Shown here: piece by piece, positions 1 through 8,467 of the stretch
Position numbering within the stretch: position 1 is the first letter of the stretch
Layout: every line of letters starts with the position of its first letter
Source: Edaphobacter sp.
Lineage (GTDB): Bacteria; Acidobacteriota; Terriglobia; Terriglobales; Acidobacteriaceae
DNA: 64,000 nt
Direction of reading: 5' to 3'
NCBI RefSeq assembly: GCF_028283685.1
Contig: NZ_JAPWKF010000010.1
Coordinates: 372,001 to 436,000, forward strand
Notes under the pieces: generated by a model
Database searches by the model: none
Told to the model about the DNA's origin: nothing
What the model saw: only the letters and a program-made list of their open reading frames with translations
Made by a program: the position numbers and the translations under genes

Positions 1-368
1 CCGTCACCGCCACCAGCGCCAACCACACCGGCCAGTGGTACTCCGAGAACACCATGCAGGGCATCCTCGCCTACCGCGGCCAGGTCACCCAGTCGCTGCC
101 CGGCGAACCCAACCGTCTCGTCGCCACCATCGGCGACAAGCAGGCCCTCGGCGGCTACGTGAAGGTCAACGAGTGGAACGACTACGAGATCATCGCCCGC
201 GGCCCCGTCATGATGCACATCATGAACGGCCAGCTCATGGCCGTCTTCATCGACGACAACAAGAACTCCATCAACACCCAGCCCGGCCTCATCGGCTTCG
301 AGATCGAAAGCCAGCCCTGCAAGATCTCCGTCAAAGACATCTTCCTCCGCAGCTTCGATCAGCAGTGA
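1..368 (+). CDS. DUF1080 (3-keto-disaccharide hydrolase-like) protein, C-terminal fragment
   Basis: The frame is open from the left edge, so the start lies outside the window; 121 C-terminal residues are visible. They fit the DUF1080 (PF06439) concanavalin-like fold: the WNDYEIIARG segment, a following MNGQLMAVFIDD strand and the closing GLIGFEIES...DIFLRSF strands match the family's 'W N x Y x I x x x G ... N G x x x ... D' and 'G x I G L Q' pattern. Such proteins are usually exported and bind or cleave (3-keto-)glycosides, and they are abundant in Acidobacteria and Planctomycetes. The family call is from pattern recognition and the substrate is unknown. The next gene on this strand begins about 355 bp downstream, so this is probably the last gene of its unit. 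Confidence 0.72.
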   Translation, partial: VTATSANHTGQWYSENTMQGILAYRGQVTQSLPGEPNRLVATIGDKQALGGYVKVNEWNDYEIIARGPVMMHIMNGQLMAVFIDDNKNSINTQPGLIGFEIESQPCKISVKDIFLRSFDQQ

Positions 369-463
369 TCGTCACGCGGCAACATTGCTCCGCTTCGGAC
401 ATTGCTCTGCTACGGCCATCCCTCCCGCTGCGGCCATGCATTCCTCCGCTGCCGCCATAAACG

Positions 464-515
464 TGTCATCCTGAGCGCAGCGACCGCAGAGAAGCGAAGT
501 CGAAGGACCTGCGTT
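464..515 (+). repeat. Dispersed repeat family A, copy 1 (divergent)
   Basis: Begins GTCATCCTGAGCG and ends GAAGGACCTGC, matching the ends of the better copies at 5059, 8468 and 11120 (GTCATCCCGACCGAAG...AGACCTGCTT). The middle differs. It lies downstream of the DUF1080 fragment. Confidence 0.6.
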
Positions 516-580
516 CGCCTTCCACCTCCGCGTCGCTGAGCTTTCACCCATGCATCATCTGTAAGAAGCGCTACAAAAGC

Positions 581-637
581 GGGTGCCCCATTCATGCGGC
601 CTCATCGCATGAGTGGGCATTCCGAGCGAAGCTCGAA
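581..637 (+). repeat. Dispersed repeat family B, copy 1
   Basis: Starts GGGTGCCCCATTCATG, continues through GCATGAGTGGG and ends near GAGCGAAGCTCGAAC. A second copy at 10964-11020 has the same start, the same ATGAGTGGG block and the same GAGC...GCTCAAC end, with substitutions between. Confidence 0.65.
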
Positions 638-724
638 CCGCACCACTACAGCACAAGGCGTAGATATTCATACCGCCTTAAGCCCTCCTTCGCTACATTT
701 GGTCTACACAGGAGCACTCCACGC

Positions 725-1270
725 ATGACCAGCCGCGCACTGTGGACCGAGGTCCACGGCCTTCTCTTCGGCGCCTTCTTTCTGCTCGCCGCATGGACAC
801 TCGTACTCGAGTGCATCCGCTATTACCGGCACCAACCCCTGCCCGAGCACATGCCCACATGGGAGCGCCTCTACCTCGCTGCCGCGTCGACATGCGGATG
901 GCTCGCCGTCGTCACCGGCACCTTTATCGTCTACCCGTGGTACCGGGCCCCACTCGCTGCAGGCGACGACATCCGCCTGCACCCACGCGCTCTTCTTCTC
1001 GCGCATTCGCAGACCGCGCCCCTGCACTCGCTCGGTATGGAGTGGAAGGAGCATGTCGCCCTGCTCGCTCCGCTCGCCTTCACCGCTGCCGCCTTCCTTT
1101 GGACACGTTATCGCCCCGCCCTTCGACAAGAGCCGGCATTGCGTCGCGGCGTCCTCATCTTCGCTGCCGTGGCCCTCATCGCCACCGGCATCGCTGGCCT
1201 CACCGGAGCCTTCCTCAACAAGTACGCTCCCGTCGAGAGCAGCTTCGCCACCACAACGGAGGCACGATGA
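725..1270 (+). CDS. Four-helix integral membrane protein, unknown function
   Basis: 181 residues with four hydrophobic helices at roughly residues 9-29, 48-68, 106-126 and 139-162. A conserved-looking His/Trp/Tyr-containing segment (IVYPWYRAP) follows helix 2. An AGGAG ribosome-binding site sits about 9 nt before the ATG. The stop overlaps the next start (ATGA at 1267-1270), so the two membrane proteins are translationally coupled and probably form one complex. The periplasmic Trp/Tyr/His residues recall small heme- or quinone-associated membrane proteins, but no family is recognised and no function is assigned. Confidence 0.7.
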   Translation: MTSRALWTEVHGLLFGAFFLLAAWTLVLECIRYYRHQPLPEHMPTWERLYLAAASTCGWLAVVTGTFIVYPWYRAPLAAGDDIRLHPRALLLAHSQTAPLHSLGMEWKEHVALLAPLAFTAAAFLWTRYRPALRQEPALRRGVLIFAAVALIATGIAGLTGAFLNKYAPVESSFATTTEAR

Positions 1271-1587
1271 GCCAGCACCCCAACTCCATCGCATCGGCCT
1301 CCGCCGCGCTCGTTGCATCCTCTTTCGGCTGCTTCACCTTCGGCCTGCTCTACCTGCTCGGAGACAAGAGCAAAGCTCTCAACAAGCTCCTCAGCTTCTA
1401 CGTCCCCTCAGGCGCACTCAGCGGAGTTCTCGTCCTCGGTACACTCGTCTGGCTCCTGAGCTGGGCGATCCTCTCCCGCCGCTGGAGCACGAACCCTCCC
1501 GCAGTCGGCATCGCCACATCCCTTGCGATCCTTCTCCTGCTCGCCAGCCTGCTTTTGACGTTTCCTCCATTCGTCAGGCTCATCTAA
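1267..1587 (+). CDS. Small three-helix membrane protein coupled to the preceding gene
   Basis: 106 residues (MSQHPNSIAS...). The ATG overlaps the stop of the upstream gene by four bases, which decides the start although the frame is open further upstream. Three hydrophobic helices lie at about residues 12-31, 42-63 and 74-97, with little outside the membrane. The overlap implies co-translation with the 725-1270 protein. It ends seven bases before the ogt gene, so all three genes may share a transcript. No family recognised. Confidence 0.65.
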   Translation: MSQHPNSIASASAALVASSFGCFTFGLLYLLGDKSKALNKLLSFYVPSGALSGVLVLGTLVWLLSWAILSRRWSTNPPAVGIATSLAILLLLASLLLTFPPFVRLI

Positions 1588-1594
1588 TCCAGGC

Positions 1595-2110
1595 ATGAGC
1601 AGCGCACACCATCTCTTCCGTAAGACAACCTCGTCTCCCGTAGGCGAACTCACGCTCGTTGCCAGCGACCACGGCCTCGTCGCCATCCTCTGGCCGGACG
1701 ACAGCCCGCGCCGCGTGCCCCTCGGCGAGACCACGCACGAGCCGGGCCACCCTATCCTCAAGGACACCACGCGCCAGCTCGACGAGTACTTCACCCGCCA
1801 GCGCACCGCCTTCGATCTCCCGCTCGACCTGCGCGGGACATCCTTCCAGCAGTCTGTCTGGCGCGCCCTCACCACCATCCCCTACGGCGAGACACGCAGC
1901 TACCTCGCGCTCGCCACCCAGCTCGGCAACTCCGCCGCCACCCGCGCCGTCGGCGCCGCCAACGGGCGCAACCCCATCTCCATCGTCGTGCCCTGCCACC
2001 GCGTCATCGGTTCCTCGGGCAGGCTCACCGGCTTCGCCGGAGGCCTCGAGGCCAAGGCCCGCCTCCTCGAACTGGAGCAGCCCGCCCGACAACGCGCGCT
2101 CACCTTCTAA
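1595..2110 (+). CDS. ogt: Methylated-DNA--protein-cysteine S-methyltransferase (O6-alkylguanine repair)
   Basis: 171 residues, the usual length for the single-domain Ogt type. The active-site motif PCHRV is present with the acceptor Cys at about residue 134, preceded by the helix-turn-helix/Arg-finger region (TRAVGAANGRNP) and followed by GGLEAKARLLELE. The protein takes the alkyl group from O6-alkylguanine onto the Cys in a single-turnover suicide reaction. No Ada N-terminal zinc domain is present, so it is a repair enzyme and not an Ada-type regulator. It starts 7 bp after the membrane-protein gene and has no strong ribosome-binding site, which suggests read-through translation from that operon. 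Confidence 0.93.
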   Translation: MSSAHHLFRKTTSSPVGELTLVASDHGLVAILWPDDSPRRVPLGETTHEPGHPILKDTTRQLDEYFTRQRTAFDLPLDLRGTSFQQSVWRALTTIPYGETRSYLALATQLGNSAATRAVGAANGRNPISIVVPCHRVIGSSGRLTGFAGGLEAKARLLELEQPARQRALTF

Positions 2111-2227
2111 CCCCTCTCGCAGAGGAAGCACAGGCCTCAGGCCCGCACCGCCCCAACCGGGGTTTCAGCCCGGCTCCATGCGAATCTGCGAAAATTGCTC
2201 AACGACTGTCACACAGGAGACATCAAG

Positions 2228-2680
2228 ATGAAGAAGCTGTACTCGTTGCTGCCAAAGCGTAGCCTCGTCCTCGCCGGAGCCCTCACCCTTGCCGCCACCG
2301 GCGCCGCCTTTGCGCAGAACAAGGCCATCGACTTCAAGCCCGGCATGCCCTTCAGCAACGGCTTCGTGGCCGGCAACACCCTCTACGTCGCCGGACAGCA
2401 GGGGCCCGACGCCAACGGCAAGGTCACCGGAACCGACATCTCCTTCCAGACCCACAGCGCCATCGCCGCCGTCCAGAGCGTCGTCGAAAAGGCCGGCTTC
2501 AAGATGAGCGACCTCGTCTCCGTCACCGTCTACGTCACCGACCTGGCCGACGTTCCCGCGATGAACAAGGTCTACATCAAGGAGATGCCCGATCCCAAGC
2601 CGGCCCGCGCCACCGTCAAGGTCGCCGGCCTCATCGGCGACGCCAAGATCGAGATCCAGGCCATCGCCGTCAAGCACTAA
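2228..2680 (+). CDS. Exported RidA/YjgF family protein
   Basis: 150-residue precursor. The start at 2228 is chosen because CAGGAGA lies 8 nt upstream and the protein then begins with a clean Sec signal peptide (MKKLYSLLPKR, hydrophobic core to residue 24, likely cut after AFAQ). An ATG at 2195 in frame would bury the signal. The mature part is a complete RidA domain: TVYVTDLADVPAMNKVY, then the PARATVKVAGL segment carrying the conserved Arg that binds the substrate carboxylate, then IEIQAIA. Cytosolic RidA hydrolyses reactive enamine/imine intermediates. A periplasmic form is less common and its substrate is unknown. A strong hairpin follows at 2711. Confidence 0.88.
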   Translation: MKKLYSLLPKRSLVLAGALTLAATGAAFAQNKAIDFKPGMPFSNGFVAGNTLYVAGQQGPDANGKVTGTDISFQTHSAIAAVQSVVEKAGFKMSDLVSVTVYVTDLADVPAMNKVYIKEMPDPKPARATVKVAGLIGDAKIEIQAIAVKH

Positions 2681-2710
2681 GCCTCACAGCAGCAGGATCA
2701 TCCTTCCGGC

Positions 2711-2741
2711 GCATCAGCCTGTCCAACGGACAGGCTGATGC
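2711..2741 (+). terminator. Perfect hairpin after the RidA gene
   Basis: A 14-bp perfect inverted repeat (2711-2724 with 2728-2741) with a 3-nt AAC loop, 30 bp after the RidA stop. No T-run follows, so it is a transcript-end or processing hairpin and not a canonical intrinsic terminator. Confidence 0.6.
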
Positions 2742-3248
2742 CCTATCCCGCCAGATCACGCTGCCGCTCCAGGGCGAACGCATCCCCACGCCACGGCTGG
2801 CCATGGCTCATGCAGCCGAACGCAGGACTCCCCTTACCGGTCGCGTAACCAGTTTCGAGGATTCAGGACATACCACGCGATCCGAAGCAGCAGCTCGCCT
2901 CCCCGTCGCAGGTGGATCCATCGAAGAGTCTTCAGCTCGTTGACGACATCGATCTTCGTGTCGTAGCCATGCCGGGACTCTCCGACAGCACGTTCGACAC
3001 GAGACGTGACCAAGGGCAGATGATGCAATTCGTGCATACCAACATCCTTACGACCCTGCGTGTTCGGATGACGACTTTTGGAGCTCAGCTGACCTGCCGT
3101 GCAGGTGAAGCCGGGCACGAACCGTGTAGAGTCCTCACAACAGGCACGAAGTCTAGCATGGCCATTGCGGCTGACTCCATCGTTTCCATCCGCCCACGCA
3201 AAATTTTCAGGATGACCGGACCACGCCTGCGCAGCGTGGCCCTCCACG
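2742..3248. other. 507-bp region with no convincing gene
   Basis: Frames are open on both strands (2834-3247 minus, 2912-3298 plus), but neither has a good ribosome-binding site, a recognisable domain or the strong third-position G+C bias of nearby genes. Composition is more mixed than the flanks. It may be a decayed gene or mobile-element remnant; no ends or inverted repeats were found. Confidence 0.4.
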
Positions 3249-3611
3249 TTACAGCTCCCAGAACCCAGCCAGACTCACCAACTCGCCAGACTCGTTGAAC
3301 CGCACGGCGCTGTGCCCCTGCAGAAACTCCGCGCCATCCTTGCCGAACATCGTCCAGTGCGCCAGCGCCTGATCGTGGTGGAAGAGAAACTTGAACGTCT
3401 TGAAGTAAGCCCCCGGGTACTGCGCCTGGAACTCGCCGATATGGGTCACCAGCGCCTCAATCCCCTCGCCCTCACCTGCCGGGCTGGCAAAACGGCAACC
3501 CTCCGCGAGTGCCTTCTCCAGCAGCTCCCGCCGCTTCGCCTCCGGCATATCCGACCAGGCCTCCTGGTAAACATCCCACGCCGCGCCGCGTACCTCTGTC
3601 ATCTCCGCCAT
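3249..3611 (-). CDS. SnoaL/NTF2-like domain protein
   Basis: 120 residues, the usual size of a lone NTF2-like cone domain. It has an N-terminal helix (WDVYQEAWSDM), a helix-turn with GEGEGIEALVTHIGEFQAQYPG, and a C-terminal sheet with HHDQALAHWTMFGKDG and GHSAVRFNESGELVSLAGFW. These match the SnoaL-like fold, whose members are small isomerases/hydrolases or ligand-binding proteins. The ribosome-binding site AAGGAGA is 5-6 nt before the ATG. It is divergent from the AraC regulator at 3886, which could control it. Fold assignment is firm enough; the activity is unknown. Confidence 0.75.
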   Translation of the reverse strand: MAEMTEVRGAAWDVYQEAWSDMPEAKRRELLEKALAEGCRFASPAGEGEGIEALVTHIGEFQAQYPGAYFKTFKFLFHHDQALAHWTMFGKDGAEFLQGHSAVRFNESGELVSLAGFWEL

Positions 3612-3885
3612 AGATCATCTCCTTATAAGTCCATTACTTCCTGTTGGATGAAGGCACTCCCGCTACGCTCCCGCGCACGTCCGCCTCTGCTGACACCTCG
3701 CGGCAGCAGACAGCGCCACCCGACACGCGCCATAAAACCTTGGCGCAGTTGGCATGGACATTGGCGTATCCTGCATAACTCTCACGCTCGCCGTCATCTA
3801 ACGTAGAGCCAGTCACCCGGGCGGGCAGCATCCAGCCCCAAAAAGCGCCCTTCCCCGCAGTGACCTGAAGAGAGGACAAAAGGCG

Positions 3886-4896
3886 ATGAACAAACACTTT
3901 CGCGTAGCCGGCCGCGTGGCTCTCAAGCTTGAGGAGTGCGGCGTGCCCGTCTCCGACGTCCTGCGCCGCGCCAACCTGCCCTCCGACCTCTTCCTCCAGA
4001 CCCGCGTCCTCGTCACCACGCCGCAGCTCTTCGCCCTCTGGCGCGCCATCGGCGAGGTCAGCAGCGACCCCGCCATCGGCATCAAACTCGGCACCGAAGA
4101 CCGCACCGAGTGGTTCCACCCCAGCGGGCTCGCCTCCCTCTCCACCGAAAACTTCCGCGCCGCCGTCGACCACATGGCCCGCTACAAGCAGCTCACCTGC
4201 CCCGAGGAGATGGTGCAGCACACCGCCGACGGCGAGTGGACCATCCGCTTCCGCTGGCTCCTCGCCGTCGACTCCGAGCCCCAACCACTCGTCGACTACT
4301 GCTTCGCCTGGATGCAGTCCATCGCCCGCAAAGGCAGCGGTCTGCCCATCTCCCCCATCCGCATCGAACTCATCCACCCCCGCACGCACACCCGCGCCAT
4401 CGAGCAGCACTTCAACTGCCCCGTCATCTCCACCGGCATCTCCACCAACGCCATCGTCTTCCGCACCGCCGACGGCCAGCATCCCTTCCAGACCCGTAAC
4501 GCCGAGCTGCTCGACATGCTCGCCCCCCAGTTCGACCTCGAGCTGAGCCGCAGCACCGGCTCCGAAAACTTCCTCGAACGCGTTCACGCCGCCATTCAGC
4601 AGCGCCTCACCGGCCGCCGCCCCGGCATCGACGACATCGCCCGCGACCTGCACATGAGCGCACGCACCCTGCAGCGCCGCCTGCAGGAGTCCGGCCGCAC
4701 CTACCAGCAGATCCTCGACACCGCCCGCCACCAGATGGCCCGCTACTATCTCGGCAACTCCGTCCTCGAACTCAACGAAGCCGCCTACCTGCTCGGCTAC
4801 GAAGACTCCAACTCCTTCGTCCGCGCCTTCCGCACCTGGGAGGGCGTACCCCCAGGCGTCTGGCGCGAAACCAACCGCGCCGTTCCTCTGCAATAA
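3886..4896 (+). CDS. AraC-family transcription regulator (arabinose-binding-like sensor type)
   Basis: 336 residues. The N-terminal ~200 residues (LEECGVPVSDVLRRANLPSDLF..., LWRAIGEVSSDPAIGIKLG...) match the PF12625 sensor domain of OruR/ArgR-type AraC proteins. Residues ~235-325 form the double helix-turn-helix (IDDIARDLHMSARTLQRRLQ and AYLLGYEDSNSFVRAFRTWEG). An AGAGAGG/AAAAGG purine stretch precedes the ATG. It is divergent from the SnoaL-like gene (274 bp between them) and co-directional with the aldo/keto reductase 270 bp downstream, either of which may be its target. The inducer cannot be inferred. Confidence 0.88.
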   Translation: MNKHFRVAGRVALKLEECGVPVSDVLRRANLPSDLFLQTRVLVTTPQLFALWRAIGEVSSDPAIGIKLGTEDRTEWFHPSGLASLSTENFRAAVDHMARYKQLTCPEEMVQHTADGEWTIRFRWLLAVDSEPQPLVDYCFAWMQSIARKGSGLPISPIRIELIHPRTHTRAIEQHFNCPVISTGISTNAIVFRTADGQHPFQTRNAELLDMLAPQFDLELSRSTGSENFLERVHAAIQQRLTGRRPGIDDIARDLHMSARTLQRRLQESGRTYQQILDTARHQMARYYLGNSVLELNEAAYLLGYEDSNSFVRAFRTWEGVPPGVWRETNRAVPLQ

Positions 4897-4955
4897 CCAT
4901 CAGGCCCTCAGCTTTTGGTTTGTAAATTTCGTTCGTACTTCCGCTCTTTTGGTGT

Positions 4956-6160
<1,205 letters not shown>

Positions 6161-6166
6161 CCACGA

Positions 6167-6195
6167 TGCGGGATGAGTCTGTACCTCATCCCGCA
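6167..6195. terminator. Bidirectional terminator hairpin between convergent genes
   Basis: An 11-bp perfect stem (TGCGGGATGAG, 6167-6177, with CTCATCCCGCA, 6185-6195) and a 7-nt loop. It lies 6 bp after the reductase stop and 11 bp beyond the stop of the convergent gdx gene. Confidence 0.7.
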
Positions 6196-6206
6196 CCTTC
6201 CATCAC

Positions 6207-6530
6207 TCAGTGGCTGGTCACCTTCAACCCCACAATCGAGATCAGCATCAGCACCAGAAACGCAATCCGCGCAGCCGACGCCGGCTCATCGAACAGCACC
6301 ATCCCCAGCACAGCGGCACCCATCGCTCCGATACCCACCCACACGCCGTACGCCGTTCCAATCGGCAGCGTCGCACTCGCCCGCGCCAGCAGATACATGC
6401 TCGCGCACAGCGTCGTCAGCGTAAAGATCGTAGGCTTCAGCTTCGTAAAGCCGTCCGTATACTTCAGCCCAACCGACCAGCAAACCTCAAGCAGGCCCGC
6501 AATGATGAGAAGAATCCAACTGGAAGACAC
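6207..6530 (-). CDS. gdx: Guanidinium exporter, SMR family (Gdx/SugE)
   Basis: 107 residues with four membrane helices, the standard small-multidrug-resistance size. The first helix carries GLLEVCWSVGLKYTDGFT: the proton/substrate Glu at residue 15 and Trp at residue 18 correspond to the Glu13/Trp16 pair that marks the Gdx (SugE) subtype, as opposed to EmrE. Gdx exports guanidinium in exchange for protons as an antiparallel dimer. The start codon is GTG at 6530. A guanidine-III riboswitch lies immediately upstream (6545-6585), with GGGGTG next to the GTG as the likely controlled ribosome-binding site. Riboswitch and transporter subtype support each other. Confidence 0.95.
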   Translation of the reverse strand: MSSSWILLIIAGLLEVCWSVGLKYTDGFTKLKPTIFTLTTLCASMYLLARASATLPIGTAYGVWVGIGAMGAAVLGMVLFDEPASAARIAFLVLMLISIVGLKVTSH

Positions 6531-6544
6531 AATGCACCCCGGTC

Positions 6545-6585
6545 GCGTCGTCTTGTCCTAACCGGGTACGGCGCATCTCGTCCGG
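6545..6585 (-). promoter_or_regulatory. Guanidine-III riboswitch (ykkC-III)
   Basis: Read on the minus strand, the 41 nt run from CCGGACGAGATGCGCCGTAC through CCGGTTAGGACAAGACGACGC. This matches, with about three substitutions, the guanidine-III aptamer I recall from Thermobifida fusca. The pseudoknot-forming CCGG...CCGG, GCGCCGTACC and AGGACAAGACG.CGC blocks are all intact. Its 3' end is 14 nt before the GTG of the gdx gene, so guanidinium binding most likely exposes the GGGGTG ribosome-binding site. Recognised from memory; a covariance-model search was not possible here. Confidence 0.93.
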
Positions 6586-6603
6586 ACTGCAAATGAAAGG
6601 CAT

Positions 6604-6627
6604 GGCCAGCCGGTCTTCAGGCTGGCC
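6604..6627 (-). terminator. Hairpin between the MDR gene and the gdx riboswitch
   Basis: An 8-bp perfect stem (GGCCAGCC, 6604-6611, with GGCTGGCC, 6620-6627). It lies 48 bp after the stop of the upstream minus-strand oxidoreductase and just before the riboswitch, so it probably separates the two transcripts. Confidence 0.5.
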
Positions 6628-6675
6628 GCTGTCTCCCTCTATTTTAGTCTTCCGCGCGCTGCCACTCCAGCCCGG

Positions 6676-7644
6676 CTATGGGATCTTCACCACCACGCGC
6701 GGCTTGCCCGGCGCATCCCACGCCTCCGCGATCTCCGCCAGCGGCATCACCCGCGTCGCAACCTCCAGCTTCGCCGGAACCACCGCCGCGAACACGCTCT
6801 CAATCGCCTCCAGCAGCTTCGCAAACGGCACGCTCTTCACACCGCTGCCCATCAACTGGATCGCCGACGACCGCAGCGCTGCTCCCGGCAGCTCGATGCT
6901 CTCCTCGCCCGCCGCTCCGCCAACATGGACAAACCGCACCGGGTGAGCATCCTCCACCCCCTTCGCGATCGCTACCATGATCGTCTTCGCGCTCGTGCCC
7001 CACAGGTAGTCCACCACCACGTCCACTCCCGCGGCGAACTCCGCGATCAACGCCTGCTCGAACTGCTTCACGCCCTCACTGTCCGCGAGCGCAAACGGCA
7101 CCACCGCATCGGCTCCCAGCCGCCGCAGGTCTTCCAGCTCCCTCGCGTTGCGGCCGGTTGCAATCACCTTGCCCGCGCCCAGATACTTCGCCAGCTGCAC
7201 CGCAATCCGTCCCGCCGAGCCCGTCGCACCGTTCACCAGCACCGTCTCGCCCTTCACCAGCCGCGCCCGCTCCACCAGCGCAGCCCACGCCGACATCCCG
7301 GGATTCGCGATCGCCGCCGCCGTCACATCGTCCAGCTCCTCCGGCACCGCCACGCACTGCCGCGAACGCACCAGCGACCGCTCTCCCAGAGCACCGTACG
7401 GCGCCTGAGGCAGGGCGAAGTACACGCGCCGACCATCCGCCGTGCGTCCCACGCCATCCGATCCCGCCACCGAAGGAAATACGCCGTCCGCGCTGTAGTG
7501 CGCCCCCGATGACCGCGACTTACTGAACGTGCTCAACGCCGAAGCGCTCACCGTCACGACCTCCATGCCCTCGCTCGCCACCGGCTCGCTGAACTCCGCA
7601 TACTCCGGCCTTCCGCCCGCCTTCCTGATCACCGCTGCCTTCAT
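6676..7644 (-). CDS. Zinc-free MDR oxidoreductase (quinone reductase-like)
   Basis: 322 residues. The N-terminal GroES-like half (MKAAVIRKAGGRPEYAEFSEP...) lacks the Cys/His ligands of catalytic and structural zinc. The Rossmann segment NGATGSAGRIAVQLAKYLGAG at ~140-160 with ATGRN following suggests NADPH, as in quinone oxidoreductase and enoyl reductase-like MDR enzymes. GGAGGGACGGCG precedes the ATG. It is divergent from a TetR-family gene, and two operator-like sites lie in the 95-bp gap, so it is very likely the regulated target. It may detoxify the electrophile or quinone sensed by the regulator. Confidence 0.85.
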   Translation of the reverse strand: MKAAVIRKAGGRPEYAEFSEPVASEGMEVVTVSASALSTFSKSRSSGAHYSADGVFPSVAGSDGVGRTADGRRVYFALPQAPYGALGERSLVRSRQCVAVPEELDDVTAAAIANPGMSAWAALVERARLVKGETVLVNGATGSAGRIAVQLAKYLGAGKVIATGRNARELEDLRRLGADAVVPFALADSEGVKQFEQALIAEFAAGVDVVVDYLWGTSAKTIMVAIAKGVEDAHPVRFVHVGGAAGEESIELPGAALRSSAIQLMGSGVKSVPFAKLLEAIESVFAAVVPAKLEVATRVMPLAEIAEAWDAPGKPRVVVKIP

Positions 7645-7673
7645 CGCCGTCCCTCCTGCATCCTGGTTTTAAA

Positions 7674-7690
7674 ATTGAACATCGTTAGAT
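7674..7690. promoter_or_regulatory. Operator-like site 1 for the divergent TetR regulator
   Basis: ATTGAACATCGTTAGAT: a GAAC/GTTA half-site pair around a 3-nt centre. It is 19 bp from a near-identical second site, both in the gap between the oxidoreductase and TetR genes. Confidence 0.55.
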
Positions 7691-7692
7691 TT

Positions 7693-7709
7693 ATTGAACA
7701 CCGTTCGAT
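7693..7709. promoter_or_regulatory. Operator-like site 2 for the divergent TetR regulator
   Basis: ATTGAACACCGTTCGAT contains the palindrome GAAC-ACC-GTTC. With site 1 it forms a direct repeat of two operators on one 95-bp divergent promoter. That TetR binds here is inferred from position and symmetry. Confidence 0.6.
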
Positions 7710-7739
7710 TTTTTCCGTCAACCCTGCTACGCTAAACGC

Positions 7740-8366
7740 ATGAAGGTCAATCGCGACATGGTGGCCCGCGCCGGCCTCAGCCTGCTCAACGACGCAGGTC
7801 TCGAGCAGCTCACTCTCCGTCAGCTCGGCAAGGAGCTCGACGTACAGGCCGCCACCATCTACTGGCACTTCAAGAGCAAGCAGGAGCTGCTGGACGAGAT
7901 GGCCACCCTCCTCCTGGCCGAAGCCGCGCCGCACCTCGTCCCGGCGCGGGCCTCCGCCGCATGGACCGCCTGGGCGCAGCACTTCGGCAATGGCCTGCGC
8001 TCGGCATTGCTGGCCTGCCGCGACGGCGCGCGCATGGTCTCAGGCACGCGGCTCACCAACACCGTCTACATGAAGACCAGCGAACGCATCGCCGCCCGCT
8101 TCGTCGAAGAGGGCTTCACCGTGCGCCAGGCCATCGTGCTGCTCAGCACCATCTACAACTACACCGTCAGCTTCGTCGAAGAAGAACAGGCCGTCTTCCC
8201 GCGCCCCGGCGAACGCTCGCCGCAGTACGACATCGCCCAGCGCAACGCCCATCTCCCGGCCGACGAGTTCCCCCTCCTCCGCCAGGCCGGAGCCATCCTC
8301 TTCGACCGCTTCGACCGCCGCTACAAGGAAGGCCTCGACCTCATCCTGCGTGGCGCCAAGCCCTGA
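7740..8366 (+). CDS. TetR-family regulator (TetR class with TetR_C domain)
   Basis: 208 residues. The helix-turn-helix lies at residues ~8-47 (MVARAGLSLLNDAGLEQLTL, then QLGKELDVQAATIYWHFKSK with the YWHFKSKQELLDEM recognition end). The C-terminal region (RTSERIAARFVEEGF..., LLSTIYNYTVSFVEEEQAV) resembles the tetracycline-repressor ligand domain of the TetR class proper. It is divergent from the MDR oxidoreductase with two operator-like sites between, so it probably represses that gene and itself and is released by a small molecule that the enzyme transforms. The effector is unknown. Confidence 0.9.
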   Translation: MKVNRDMVARAGLSLLNDAGLEQLTLRQLGKELDVQAATIYWHFKSKQELLDEMATLLLAEAAPHLVPARASAAWTAWAQHFGNGLRSALLACRDGARMVSGTRLTNTVYMKTSERIAARFVEEGFTVRQAIVLLSTIYNYTVSFVEEEQAVFPRPGERSPQYDIAQRNAHLPADEFPLLRQAGAILFDRFDRRYKEGLDLILRGAKP

Positions 8367-8467
8367 AGCCAACGCTGATACCAACCACCAATCTCTGCAT
8401 CGTCATTCCGCAACTCAACAAAGCTCTTCTTGTTGCCATTCCGCACCCATGAGGCCCTCCCTTGGTT

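Larger units (their letters stand above)
369..724. other. Intergenic region with two repeat elements
   Basis: No convincing gene. It holds one copy each of two dispersed repeat families (464-515 and 581-637) and, just before the next gene, an AGGAG ribosome-binding site at about 711-715. Short open frames here have no recognisable protein character. Confidence 0.6.

Noticed and set aside
2834-3247. 137-codon minus-strand open frame considered as a transposase or glycosyltransferase remnant
   Set aside because: No catalytic motif, ribosome-binding site or flanking inverted repeats; similarity by eye was too weak.
3634-4893. 419-codon minus-strand open frame
   Set aside because: Antisense of the AraC regulator at 3886, whose helix-turn-helix motifs are unambiguous.
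6545-6585. Guanidine-I or guanidine-II riboswitch
   Set aside because: The paired ACGR-loop hairpins of guanidine-II and the long guanidine-I core are absent; the guanidine-III core matches almost completely.
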